Positions 37,901 to 45,128 of a stretch of DNA of 64,000 nt are shown one piece after another; within the stretch, counting starts at the first letter, position 1, and each line of letters opens with the position of its first letter. The stretch spans positions 186,001 through 250,000 of the forward strand of contig CALKGE010000009.1 in NCBI GenBank assembly GCA_938084685.1, in the 5' to 3' direction. Below the pieces are notes generated by a model. The model ran no database searches and was not told where the DNA came from. It saw only the letters and a program-made list of their open reading frames with translations. The stretch is from an uncultured Pirellulaceae bacterium. GTDB lineage: Bacteria > Planctomycetota > Planctomycetia > Pirellulales > Pirellulaceae. Position numbers and translations under genes: made by a program.

Positions 37901-39871
37901 TTGCATCGAGCAGGTAAAAAAGCGGTTACCAGACGTCTGGCTACTGCTGCACTCATTGCGGCGGATGGTTCTGCCGAGCAGGTATGGATGCAGTCGCTGG
38001 AAAACGCTTCCCGATTTCGCACGGTGCTGGATACGATTCCGTTGATCGCCAGCGACGAAGTGCGTGAATCATTGTACGAACGAGTATTGTCAACTGTTTC
38101 GGCACTTCCTGCGCCGCTTGCCGAGCAAATTGGTGATGCCCAGGGAGCTGCTGGTCGCTATGTGCGAATCGAGTTGTCAGGTAATCAGCGAGTGCTGACT
38201 TTGGCGGAAGTTCAGGTAATGAGCGAAGGTAAAAATGTCGCCTTGAAAAAGAAAGCTTCCCAGTCTTCGACAGATTTTGGTGGAGCGGCTTCGCGCGCTG
38301 TCGATGGGAACACCAATGGCGCCTATGGTAATAACTCGCAAACGCACACAAAAACCCAGGCCAATCCGTTCTGGGAAGTGGATCTTGGGCAGGAGTTTCC
38401 GATTGACAGTGTGGTAGTTTGGAATCGAACCGAGAACAACGGAGAATATATCAGCCGTCTGGATGGATTTACCGTGGTAATTCTGGATGGTGACCGTAAG
38501 CCAGCCTTCCGATTGGCCGGTAATAATGCTCCGAATCCAAGTCTGGCGGTGAGCGCCAGCGGGGCTAATCCCAAAGTACAACTGACCCGTTCCGCAGTGA
38601 ATGCTGTGAGTTATATCGCCGGGCATGATCAGGAAGTATTCGCTGCGTTGGCTCCGTTGGTAACGGAGACGGCAATTCGTAATTCAGCGATTACCTCAAT
38701 TGGTCGTCTGGATGGGACGCAATTGCCCACGGACGGAGTGGCCAGGTTACTTGACCAACTCATTGCTTATATCGAATCGGTTCCACCAAAGAGCCGCACG
38801 GAAACGGAGGTAATGGATGCGATCCAGTTAGGTAAAGATCTGTCCGGTCAGCTGGGTAAAGAGGCGGCCATAGCAATACGTCGCCAGCTGGCAGATCTGG
38901 CCGTTGATGTGATTGTGATTCGTCCGGTTCCGCATCGCATGATTTATGATCGTCCTCACATTTATGTGCAGGCTGGTAAACCTGTTGAAATCGTATTTCA
39001 GAATGTGGATATCATGCCACATAACCTGCTGGTGACTGTCCCCGGAGCTCGTGAAGAAGTCGGTATTCTGGCAGAAAGGCTCGGGTCCACACCAGAGGGG
39101 CTTGCTCGTCAATTCATACCAGATAGCCCCAAAGTACTATTCTCAACGGGCATGCTGCAGGCTGGAGAACAACAACGCTTGCAAATAACAGCTCCGACGG
39201 AAGTGGGCGAGTACTCCTACGTATGCACATTCCCGGGACACTGGCGAACGATGTACGGAACGATGCATGTTGTCGCTGACATCAGTGATATTCCATTGCA
39301 GCCAACTGCTCCGGCGATTGCTCACGGGGATATTCCTCAACGGCAGTTTGTTCGTAAGTGGTCCACGCAGGATATTTTGAACTCGATCAACGATCTTGAA
39401 TCAGGGCGGGATTTCCAGAACGGTCGTAAGTTATTTACTCAGGTTTCCTGCGTAGCTTGCCATGCGATGAAGGGTACCGGTGGAAAACTCGCTCCGGATC
39501 TGTTCGACTTGCAGAAAAGACTGGCCGAACAGAAGACTGATCTTGCCAAGGTGGTGGAGTCATTGACGGAACCGTCCAAGGAGATTGAAGAGAAATATCG
39601 AACGCAGATTATTGCGACACTGGCGGGCAAGTTGTACTCAGGTGTGATCATTGAGCAGAACGACAAAGTGCTGAAGCTCTCGGACAATCCACTCAAGAAG
39701 GATGCTGGCGTGATCGAGATTGCCAAGGATGATATCGATGAGCAGGATGAGTCGAAGGTGTCGATAATGCCTGAAGGGTTACTCAACACCATGACCAAGC
39801 AGGAGATCCTTGATCTGATCGCTTACATCATCAGCGGTGCTAACCCGGAACACCCTGCTTTTAGAAAGTAG
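34913..39871 (+). CDS. Giant exported SGNH-propeller-F5/8C-cupredoxin-cytochrome protein
   Basis: A 1652-residue exported protein. After a signal peptide (about 1-24) come a SGNH-hydrolase domain (25-235; FIGSNTAERF, GVHLSDDGY) and a PVC-type membrane-bound-dehydrogenase propeller (about 345-705, with repeated DxDGDGKAD loops). These are followed by HEAT-like repeats (720-1070), an F5/8-type C (discoidin) domain (about 1080-1230) and a cupredoxin domain (about 1340-1465; MPHNLLV, VCTFPGHWRTMYGTM with His, Cys, His, Met ligands). A C-terminal cytochrome domain ends it, with C1513-V-A-C-H. The ATG at 34913 has AAGG nine bases upstream; one six bases earlier is too close. Likely a periplasmic sugar-oxidising or esterase machine. 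Confidence 0.9.
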   Translation: MKRLSSVFCLVLALLFLAPEASAQVDLKKGDRIVFIGSNTAERFQYFGYWEALLQSHFKELNLSVRNQGFNGDEVRFRPRSLDFGTPDDHLTRAKADLIFAFFGFSESFRGEAGLATFNQELDQFLAHTLQQNYSGKGHPRVVLISPLAFENTGDVNLPAGETQNANLGLYADAMAKAARKHQVPFIDLYGLSQKLFAASDRPYTFNGVHLSDDGYKRFAPHFMTALFGVDSEWNDLAEALLPEIHEKNFNYFHNYRAVNGYYIYGGRSRRDHGNPPYTDAYVIENERAKLDEMAAVVDKRIWAVANGEKVADKYDYSETRKLYDVPTNFNTPVNILAPEAAKKHFTIAEGYEVNLFASEVDFPELKNPVQFTFDTRGRLWVATMPSYPQYQPPHKPNDKLLVFTDEDGDGKADKMETFADGLHLPTGFELGDGGAYVAQEPNLVFLKDTDGDGKADLRKIVLGGFDSGDSHHAIGAFTWGPGGGIYMHEGTFHVTQVETPRGTVRNAHGGVYRFDPTNQEFNTHVHYNFANPWGHAFNRWGQNFVADASGGANYFAAPFSIRAPEYYGQEDFGPFKFQYTERLNQFLKKRVRPTSGCEFVSSRHFPPEAQGNFLLNNVIGFQGILQHTVKEAGSGYEATEIEPILYSSDRNFRPVDIQFGPDGALYIVDWFNPLVGHMQHSLRDPNRDHSHGRIWRITYPSRPLLTRPEIESKGIGELLEMLRTYEDRTRYRVRLKLREFPTAEVAAAVAKWTAGLDKDDPQYEHLLLEALWVCQHHNVSDGIGLKLLRRVASSPDYNARAAAVRVISYWRHKVPGVFGMLRTAVEDEHSRVRLEAVRACSYFEESEAAEIALLALNHELDYYVDFTLRHTIRRLEPVWKEAVGTGKEFAAGNAKAIEYIIDRVATTDLINMTRSEPVYQAILTRPGIVHQYRHEALMGIAKINQTDMVAELVNTVRDLDASAEEDAEQVLTEYVHMFRMTDPAMLKMKRADLAQLHRAGKKAVTRRLATAALIAADGSAEQVWMQSLENASRFRTVLDTIPLIASDEVRESLYERVLSTVSALPAPLAEQIGDAQGAAGRYVRIELSGNQRVLTLAEVQVMSEGKNVALKKKASQSSTDFGGAASRAVDGNTNGAYGNNSQTHTKTQANPFWEVDLGQEFPIDSVVVWNRTENNGEYISRLDGFTVVILDGDRKPAFRLAGNNAPNPSLAVSASGANPKVQLTRSAVNAVSYIAGHDQEVFAALAPLVTETAIRNSAITSIGRLDGTQLPTDGVARLLDQLIAYIESVPPKSRTETEVMDAIQLGKDLSGQLGKEAAIAIRRQLADLAVDVIVIRPVPHRMIYDRPHIYVQAGKPVEIVFQNVDIMPHNLLVTVPGAREEVGILAERLGSTPEGLARQFIPDSPKVLFSTGMLQAGEQQRLQITAPTEVGEYSYVCTFPGHWRTMYGTMHVVADISDIPLQPTAPAIAHGDIPQRQFVRKWSTQDILNSINDLESGRDFQNGRKLFTQVSCVACHAMKGTGGKLAPDLFDLQKRLAEQKTDLAKVVESLTEPSKEIEEKYRTQIIATLAGKLYSGVIIEQNDKVLKLSDNPLKKDAGVIEIAKDDIDEQDESKVSIMPEGLLNTMTKQEILDLIAYIISGANPEHPAFRK

Positions 39872-39917
39872 GAAATCTCTCGGCCATCTCATGATGACGA
39901 CTGTTTGAAGTGGCTGG

Positions 39918-39946
39918 CCGCGGGGTGAGAACATGTTCGTTCGCGG
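39918..39946. terminator. Candidate hairpin terminator between convergent genes
   Basis: CCGCG (39918-39922) pairs with CGCGG (39942-39946), and the inner GAACATGTTC (39928-39937) is itself a perfect palindrome. A pyrimidine-rich CCTCTTGTTTATT follows on the plus strand. It lies between the convergent stops at 39871 and 39959. The stem is short, so confidence is modest. Confidence 0.33.
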
Positions 39947-39958
39947 CATACCTCTTGT

Positions 39959-41314
39959 TTATTCCTCACTAGGGACGACAGGAGTATGACTGCGAAGTTG
40001 AGCTTTGAAGTCTCCCAGGCTTGACCAGATCAAAGGTTTAGCAAGATCGACTTCGGAGACTACCACTTCACCAAACTCCTGCGCCTGCCCCAGAACTTTG
40101 CCATCCCGACCATAAACGCCGGTGATCATCCAGTCCAGCTCGATACCACAGTAGGTACTACTGATGACGAAGACGTGGTTTTCACAGGCCCTGGCGGCTC
40201 CCAGCATGGGGTTACAGCCCCACACGGGCCAGCAAATAACTTCAGCCCCGTTTTGACTCAGTTTTCTGGCCACTTCCGGAAAGAATCCGTCATAGCAGAT
40301 CATCATGCCAACTTTTCCGAAGGAAGTATCAAAGACAGGATATTCAGTACCAGGTGTGATTCCTTCTTCGATTTCCCCACGAGGTAAGGTTACCTTGCGG
40401 TACTTTCCGACGAATCCTTCCGGGCCAACCAGGGCAGCGGTGTTATAAACAAGACGCCCATCGCGTTCGAGCAGCCCGGCACAGATATATAAATCATATT
40501 TCTTTGCCAGCTCAGCGAAATATTCTGTAGATTCCCCCGGAATCGCTTCGGCACACTCGTGATATTTCAAGCCCCGTCCGTAATAGGTCAGACATTCTGG
40601 TAGTACAACAATATTGGCGCCCTGCTCAGCCGCCTTGGCGATTAATGGCTCGAACAACTGGCACTTCTCAAGATTCGAATCACCTGACACAGGCTTGAAA
40701 TGGACTGTCGCGAGTTTTACTTTGCGAGCCGGTGGGGCGGTTGTTTTACGTAGATCCACTTGTGCCCATTCCACTTTTCCCCGAGCTTCCCAGCGGTAGG
40801 ACAATTCGACAATTCCCTGAGTCGCTGCGGAAGGGACCAGATAGGTACCCTTTATCAAGCTCCAACCATTTTCCAGCTCTTGGACGATTGCTGGAAACTC
40901 AGGTTCTGCTTGCGGTTGTGTTCCACGAGCATAGCTGGCATCGGACGTGAAATCGTGTTTTACGTGGTTACCGTTTGCATCGCGCCAGAGAACTCGAGTA
41001 ACTGCAGTTCGCCGAGCATGTTTGAGGTTCCGAGTTCGCTGTAACGCGGTGAATTCGAAATATTCCCCGCCCTCTACGGCAAATGACTTTTGGAACCAGC
41101 CGAAAGACCCCGAGCGGTGATCTGTGGAGATGACAAAGCTTCCCAGGCCATCCGGACCTCCTCGGAGGTTGTACTCAAAATCAGGTGAAATCTCTTTGCG
41201 CGGAGTATTCGCAGACCAGCCGGCAGGCATTTTTCGAAATGAGACACCCTGCCCCTGCAGCGTAGGACAGATCATTCCAAGGATCAGTAGCAAGTGGATT
41301 CCAATCAGTTTCAT
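39959..41314 (-). CDS. Exported carbon-nitrogen hydrolase (nitrilase superfamily)
   Basis: A 451-residue exported protein. A signal peptide (about 1-22) is followed by a beta-sandwich N-terminal domain (25-165), then the nitrilase fold. The catalytic triad positions are Glu (VVLPECLTYYG), Lys (GKYRKVTLPRGE) and Cys (MMICYDGFFPE). The family hydrolyses amides or nitriles; the added N-terminal domain looks carbohydrate-binding-like and is common in planctomycetes. The start was taken as the second ATG (41314), seven bases after AAGGAG; the first ATG is only one base from it. Substrate unknown. Confidence 0.87.
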   Translation of the reverse strand: MKLIGIHLLLILGMICPTLQGQGVSFRKMPAGWSANTPRKEISPDFEYNLRGGPDGLGSFVISTDHRSGSFGWFQKSFAVEGGEYFEFTALQRTRNLKHARRTAVTRVLWRDANGNHVKHDFTSDASYARGTQPQAEPEFPAIVQELENGWSLIKGTYLVPSAATQGIVELSYRWEARGKVEWAQVDLRKTTAPPARKVKLATVHFKPVSGDSNLEKCQLFEPLIAKAAEQGANIVVLPECLTYYGRGLKYHECAEAIPGESTEYFAELAKKYDLYICAGLLERDGRLVYNTAALVGPEGFVGKYRKVTLPRGEIEEGITPGTEYPVFDTSFGKVGMMICYDGFFPEVARKLSQNGAEVICWPVWGCNPMLGAARACENHVFVISSTYCGIELDWMITGVYGRDGKVLGQAQEFGEVVVSEVDLAKPLIWSSLGDFKAQLRSHTPVVPSEE

Positions 41315-41515
41315 GTTCATTCTCCTTCGCAGTTGATTCTATCTTAGTCCGCTCGGTGCTTCCAATCTGCGTTTTGGTTCCAGGGCCGGCTGAATTGCCA
41401 GAAAACCATTCAGAAATGATGGCAAGTTTGATTAAAAATAAGGCGGGATTTATGCCACAAATTTCCCCGAAGCGGATCATTTTTAATAGAATAGTGTTAG
41501 CTGGTTTGCAGGACT

Positions 41516-41534
41516 CAACGATAAGGAGTCGTTG
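41516..41534 (+). promoter_or_regulatory. Hairpin in the cold-shock gene leader
   Basis: CAACGA-TAAGGAG-TCGTTG: a six-pair stem whose loop shows AAGGAG, 39 bases before the Csp start. Cold-shock mRNAs often have structured leaders, so this could be a temperature-sensitive element. Inference only. Confidence 0.3.
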
Positions 41535-41573
41535 AACTTACCTGAGCCAATCTAACAATGGAACGAAAAAGAA

Positions 41574-41777
41574 ATGCCCCAAGGCAAAATCAAACGACTT
41601 GTAGCTGACCGAGGTTTTGGTTTTATCGAGACTGATGGAACTGATGACCTGTTTTTCCACCTGAGCGCTTTAGCAGAAGATGTGAACTTCGAAGAATTGA
41701 GCGAAGGGGATGTACTCGAATACGAACTCGGTGAGACTCCTAAAGGCAAGCGTGCAGAAAACGTACGCCGAGCCTAA
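41574..41777 (+). CDS. Cold-shock domain protein
   Basis: A 67-residue single-domain CSD/OB-fold protein. RNP1 is GFGFIE and RNP2 is DLFFHLS, with the basic start GKIKRL typical of CspA-type RNA chaperones. It binds single-stranded nucleic acid without strong sequence preference. Standard length. Monocistronic, divergent from the nitrilase gene with a 259-base gap. The ATG lacks a strong Shine-Dalgarno. Confidence 0.95.
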   Translation: MPQGKIKRLVADRGFGFIETDGTDDLFFHLSALAEDVNFEELSEGDVLEYELGETPKGKRAENVRRA

Positions 41778-41952
41778 ATCACAATCCGAATGATTGCTGT
41801 CTGCATCGAGTAATGCAGAGTGAGCTGGAAGAGAATAGCAGGAGCTTGCACGCTGATCCATGCAAGGAATTTGATGCTGCGCTGCTGTTATCCATCTGTG
41901 AGCAGTACGGGAACTCGACGAAGAGTTATCCCGTGAAATGCTCTCGGCAGGC

Positions 41953-42024
41953 TTATGCTGCTGGTATGTCGTCCAGAATATTAAAGAGGGTGTCCAAACG
42001 CGTAATCGCAAAGACCCTCGCGAT
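41953..42024 (-). pseudogene. In-frame remnant of the STAS C-terminus beyond the stop
   Basis: Twenty-three codons in frame with the STAS gene after its TAA, encoding IARVFAITRLDTLFNILDD plus a short tail, then TAA. This is recognisable STAS C-terminal sequence, so the TAA at 42027-42025 interrupts an originally 109-residue protein. An antisense plus-strand frame over this stretch was not called. Confidence 0.7.
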
Positions 42025-42282
42025 TTAAGGTGTAATACCAGCCAGTTGCAATTCTTTACCTTTTGCCTTGCTGCACTTGTGGAGCATGATGAGGCGATTT
42101 AATGCTGCGCTGGATAGAAGATTTACTGCAGACATGTCCAGTAAAATCGTACTGGGGCTTGAGTCTGCAACCTCAAACAATTCACAGTCAAGTTGTTGAA
42201 TGTCAATAACATCCAGGAATTTGGGCTGTGTAAAGGTTACAACGGCAACATCACCGCTAAAAGATACATTGATTTTTTCCAT
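42025..42282 (-). CDS. STAS-domain anti-sigma-factor-antagonist-like protein, C-terminus lost to a stop codon
   Basis: An 85-residue STAS protein (MEKINVSFSGDVAVVTF). The signature LDMSAVNLLSSAALNRL contains the serines (57/58) that anti-sigma kinases phosphorylate in SpoIIAA-type antagonists. The frame stops by TAA at LAGITP, about 23 residues short. The same frame continues beyond the TAA with IARVFAITRLDTLFNILDD, the expected last helix, and then ends at 41953. A GAA-to-TAA change is the simplest explanation. The start is the ATG at 42282 after GGAA; a TTG four codons upstream is less likely. Partner-switch regulation is family knowledge. Confidence 0.78.
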   Translation of the reverse strand: MEKINVSFSGDVAVVTFTQPKFLDVIDIQQLDCELFEVADSSPSTILLDMSAVNLLSSAALNRLIMLHKCSKAKGKELQLAGITP

Positions 42283-42392
42283 GTTTATTTCCAACTTAAA
42301 TTTGGGAAAACCTTAACGATTGAAATGAAAGCAATAGTTAAGACGAATTGTTAAACTGGATAAGAATTCACAATAACTCTAGGTTCGGAAAT

Positions 42393-42409
42393 CGGGCGGT
42401 GCCCGTTTT
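42393..42409 (+). terminator. Leader hairpin plus T-run just before the ceramidase-like gene
   Basis: CGGGC-GGT-GCCCG followed by TTTT, 15-31 bases upstream of the ATG at 42424. It has the form of a small intrinsic terminator, but lies where the ribosome-binding site of that gene should be. It could attenuate the gene or end a short leader transcript. Confidence 0.4.
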
Positions 42410-42423
42410 AAAAGTTAATTTTC

Positions 42424-43785
42424 ATGAAAAAAAATTGCGCTTTCCTGATACTCCTGATACTGTTGTTTCTTACATTTCCAGTAACTGCCGCTGATTTCAA
42501 GCTGGCAACCTTTAGCGTCGATGTGACCATTCCGTTGGGTCATCGCTGTATGGGAGTTTTGCCAACAAAAAGTAAAAGCGTGGCGGATCCGCTCTATGCG
42601 CACGGTTTTGTGTTGACCGGTGGAGATAAGCCGATCGTACTGTGTGCGCTCGATTGGTGTGAGGTACGTAATGGTGCTTTTGAACAGTGGCGCAATGCTT
42701 TGGCCAAGGCTGCCGGGACTTCGCCTCAGCGTGTTCTGGTTACCGCTCTACATCAGCATGATGCTCCGGTGGTCGATCTGGATGCTCAGAATCTCCTCGA
42801 TCAGGTTGGCCTGGCGAATGAACTCTATCAGGTCGACTGGCATGACAAGACACTTGCTCGTGTCGCTCAAGCTGTCAAGGATAGTTTGAAACTGGCAACA
42901 CCATTGACGCACTATGGTATCAGCGAAGTGAAAGTCGAGCGTATTGCCAGTAATCGGCGAGTGGTTCTTGAAAATGGCAACATTACTTATGGTCGCGGAA
43001 GTCGAAGCGGGGGTAACGAGTATATGGCGAAGGCACCCGAGGGCGATATTGACCCGCTATTGAAAACAATCACATTCTTCAATCAGGATAAGCCGTTGGT
43101 GCAATTGCATCACTACGCCACTCATCCCATGAGCTATTACGGGCAGGGAGTCGTTTCTGCTGACTTTGTCGGTTTGGCCCGAGCACGACTGCAGCGGGAA
43201 AACCAGTCGGTTCGCCAGATCTTTGTTCCTGGCTGTGGTGGGGATGTAACCGCTGGTAAGTACAACAATGGATCGGAGGTACATCGTCAGGAGCTTATTG
43301 ATCGACTATATACTGCCATGGCTGCTGCTTCGAAGAATACGGTCAAACATGAGATGACCGAGGTAACATTTCGAAACACAGCACTTTCGCTTCCATTTCA
43401 CCCGGGCAAACACCTCACCAGAAAACAACTGTCAGAGGATCTTAAAAACGAGGAACTGACAACCGAAAAGAGAATTCTGGCCGCCATGGGACTGGCAAGC
43501 CGTAATCGAGTGGAAGCTGACAAGCCATTGGACTTTCCCTGCATAGATCTGGGTCAGGCACAAATCGTTTTATTTCCGGGCGAGACTTTCATTGGTTATC
43601 AGTTGATTGCGCAGCAGTATGCTGGCGACAATTTTGTCATGTGTATTGCCTATGGTGATGCCTGGACAGGTTACCTGCCAACGGATGCAACGTTTGACGA
43701 AAACTTCAGGGATTCGTGGCTTTGGGTTGGTAAAGGAAGCGAAAAGCAGATCCGGAATGCCATTCAGAAGGTAATTCGAAAATAG
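42424..43785 (+). CDS. Exported neutral/alkaline ceramidase-N-terminal-like protein
   Basis: A 453-residue exported protein (signal peptide about 1-22, ending TAA-D). It resembles the N-terminal part of neutral/alkaline non-lysosomal ceramidases: TFSVDVTIPLG, ALHQHDAPVVD, LHHYATHPMSYYG and GCGGDVTAGKYN, where His residues should bind zinc. In planctomycetes such domains stand alone and their substrate is unknown. The signal sequence contains a 9-base tandem duplication (42443-42460). There is no visible Shine-Dalgarno; a hairpin lies immediately upstream. It overlaps the next gene by one base. Confidence 0.83.
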   Translation: MKKNCAFLILLILLFLTFPVTAADFKLATFSVDVTIPLGHRCMGVLPTKSKSVADPLYAHGFVLTGGDKPIVLCALDWCEVRNGAFEQWRNALAKAAGTSPQRVLVTALHQHDAPVVDLDAQNLLDQVGLANELYQVDWHDKTLARVAQAVKDSLKLATPLTHYGISEVKVERIASNRRVVLENGNITYGRGSRSGGNEYMAKAPEGDIDPLLKTITFFNQDKPLVQLHHYATHPMSYYGQGVVSADFVGLARARLQRENQSVRQIFVPGCGGDVTAGKYNNGSEVHRQELIDRLYTAMAAASKNTVKHEMTEVTFRNTALSLPFHPGKHLTRKQLSEDLKNEELTTEKRILAAMGLASRNRVEADKPLDFPCIDLGQAQIVLFPGETFIGYQLIAQQYAGDNFVMCIAYGDAWTGYLPTDATFDENFRDSWLWVGKGSEKQIRNAIQKVIRK

Positions 43786-45053
43786 TGAACAACTCGGAAG
43801 CGTCCTCTGTGCGTTGGATTCGAATCCAACAGATCTGGGCGGCCCTGGCACTTATCCTGTTTGCCGTTACCCTTCGACTATGGTTGCCGGACAATCGGTT
43901 TCCTGCAGTCCCACTCATTTCATTATTTGAATCACCTGCACTTCAGGTCTCTTGGATTCACTACCTGGCATCAGGAGTTTGTCTCCTTTCGCTGCTCGCT
44001 TCCCTTGTCAAACCACGACCTGCAATCTGGTTCTTCACGATTGGCACGTTGTGCGTGATGTTCCTGCTTAATCAGCATCGAATCCAGGCTTGGGCTTTTC
44101 ATTTGCTATTAGGAGCAATTGTTTTTGCCGCCTGTTCGTATGACAAGGGAATCCGCCTGCTGAGAATCCTGTCTCTCAGTATCTATGCATTTTCCGCGTT
44201 GGGAAAATTTGACTATCAATTCATGCATACCGTAGGGCTGCAGTTTCTGAACACAGCGGCGCAATTGCTGGGGCAAAGTACCGATCAGCTGTCACCGGAA
44301 CAGGCACCCTGGTTAACTCTGGTGTTTCCAGCATTTGAGTTGCTGGTTGCATTGCTGCTCTGCTTTGGCAGAACCAGGAAGTTCGGAGTCGTGGCCGCTA
44401 TTGTGTTGCATGCCAGTATCATGCTGATTGTGAGTCCCTTGGGACTGGGGCACAAACCTGGTGTATTAGTCTGGAACTGTCTGTTTCTTTTGCTGACACC
44501 CATGCTGTTTCGTGATGGGCTTTCATCATCGGATAGTCCGAACAACACAAATACGACAAATACGACAAATACGACAAATACGATCGGTTCGCGATTCGCC
44601 TCAATGATCGTACTGGCCGCATCAGTCCTTCCGATTTTGGAACCTTTTGGTATGTACGATCATTGGTTAGCCTGGGGACTTTATTCGCCTCGCACCAGTC
44701 GAGTGCAGGTAAATATTCATTCCAGTCGAGTGGATGATATTTCAGAGTTGGAACCTTATCTGCTGCCTCAGTTGGGTGACACACCATTTCGTTCTCTAGA
44801 TCTACGCAGATGGTCATTGGACGAACTCAATGTCCCGATTTACCCTCAGGATCGTTTTCAGCTTGCCGTGGCCCGTTACGTTGCTCACCACTATAAACTG
44901 GATAGCGGTATCGAAGTTCATTTGCTCGGGATTGCGGATAGATTCACTGGTCAGCGTGAAGTGGAAATACTTCGTGGTACGCATGAAATCGATATGCGTT
45001 GCCAGCAGTTTTTCTTTTCAACCAATTATGTGAAGTTGTCTGGATCTCAGTGA
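43785..45053 (+). CDS. Polytopic membrane protein (MauE/DoxX/HTTM-like)
   Basis: A 422-residue membrane protein with about seven hydrophobic helices in residues 10-245 and a soluble C-terminal part (about 290-422). The helix pattern and GKFDYQFMHTVG segment recall MauE/DoxX or HTTM proteins, but I do not recognise it firmly. The GTG start shares its G with the preceding TAG (TAGTG), so the two proteins are probably made in a fixed ratio. A Asn/Thr repeat near 255-267 comes from four 9-base tandem copies. The function is unknown. Confidence 0.75.
   Translation: MNNSEASSVRWIRIQQIWAALALILFAVTLRLWLPDNRFPAVPLISLFESPALQVSWIHYLASGVCLLSLLASLVKPRPAIWFFTIGTLCVMFLLNQHRIQAWAFHLLLGAIVFAACSYDKGIRLLRILSLSIYAFSALGKFDYQFMHTVGLQFLNTAAQLLGQSTDQLSPEQAPWLTLVFPAFELLVALLLCFGRTRKFGVVAAIVLHASIMLIVSPLGLGHKPGVLVWNCLFLLLTPMLFRDGLSSSDSPNNTNTTNTTNTTNTIGSRFASMIVLAASVLPILEPFGMYDHWLAWGLYSPRTSRVQVNIHSSRVDDISELEPYLLPQLGDTPFRSLDLRRWSLDELNVPIYPQDRFQLAVARYVAHHYKLDSGIEVHLLGIADRFTGQREVEILRGTHEIDMRCQQFFFSTNYVKLSGSQ
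44547..44582 (+). repeat. Four perfect copies of ACAAATACG inside a gene
   Basis: A 36-base array of 9-base units, encoding an N-T-T-N run in the linker between the membrane part and the soluble tail. The length keeps the frame. Confidence 0.93.
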
Positions 45054-45107
45054 CGTGTCGTTGCGACAGAGGATTTCGCGCTGGTGAGAATGCCGCTATG
45101 GGGTGTG

Positions 45108-45119
45108 ACTCTATAGAGT
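45108..45119. repeat. 12-bp palindrome between convergent genes
   Basis: ACTCTATAGAGT is perfectly self-complementary, in the 75-base gap between convergent stops. A short TGTCG-TTG-CGACA hairpin lies at 45056-45068. Neither has a T-run. Confidence 0.35.
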
Positions 45120-45128
45120 GACGGATTG

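Noticed and set aside
41813-42028. 71-codon plus-strand frame after the cold-shock gene
   Set aside because: Its second half is antisense to the STAS C-terminus and remnant; no domain.
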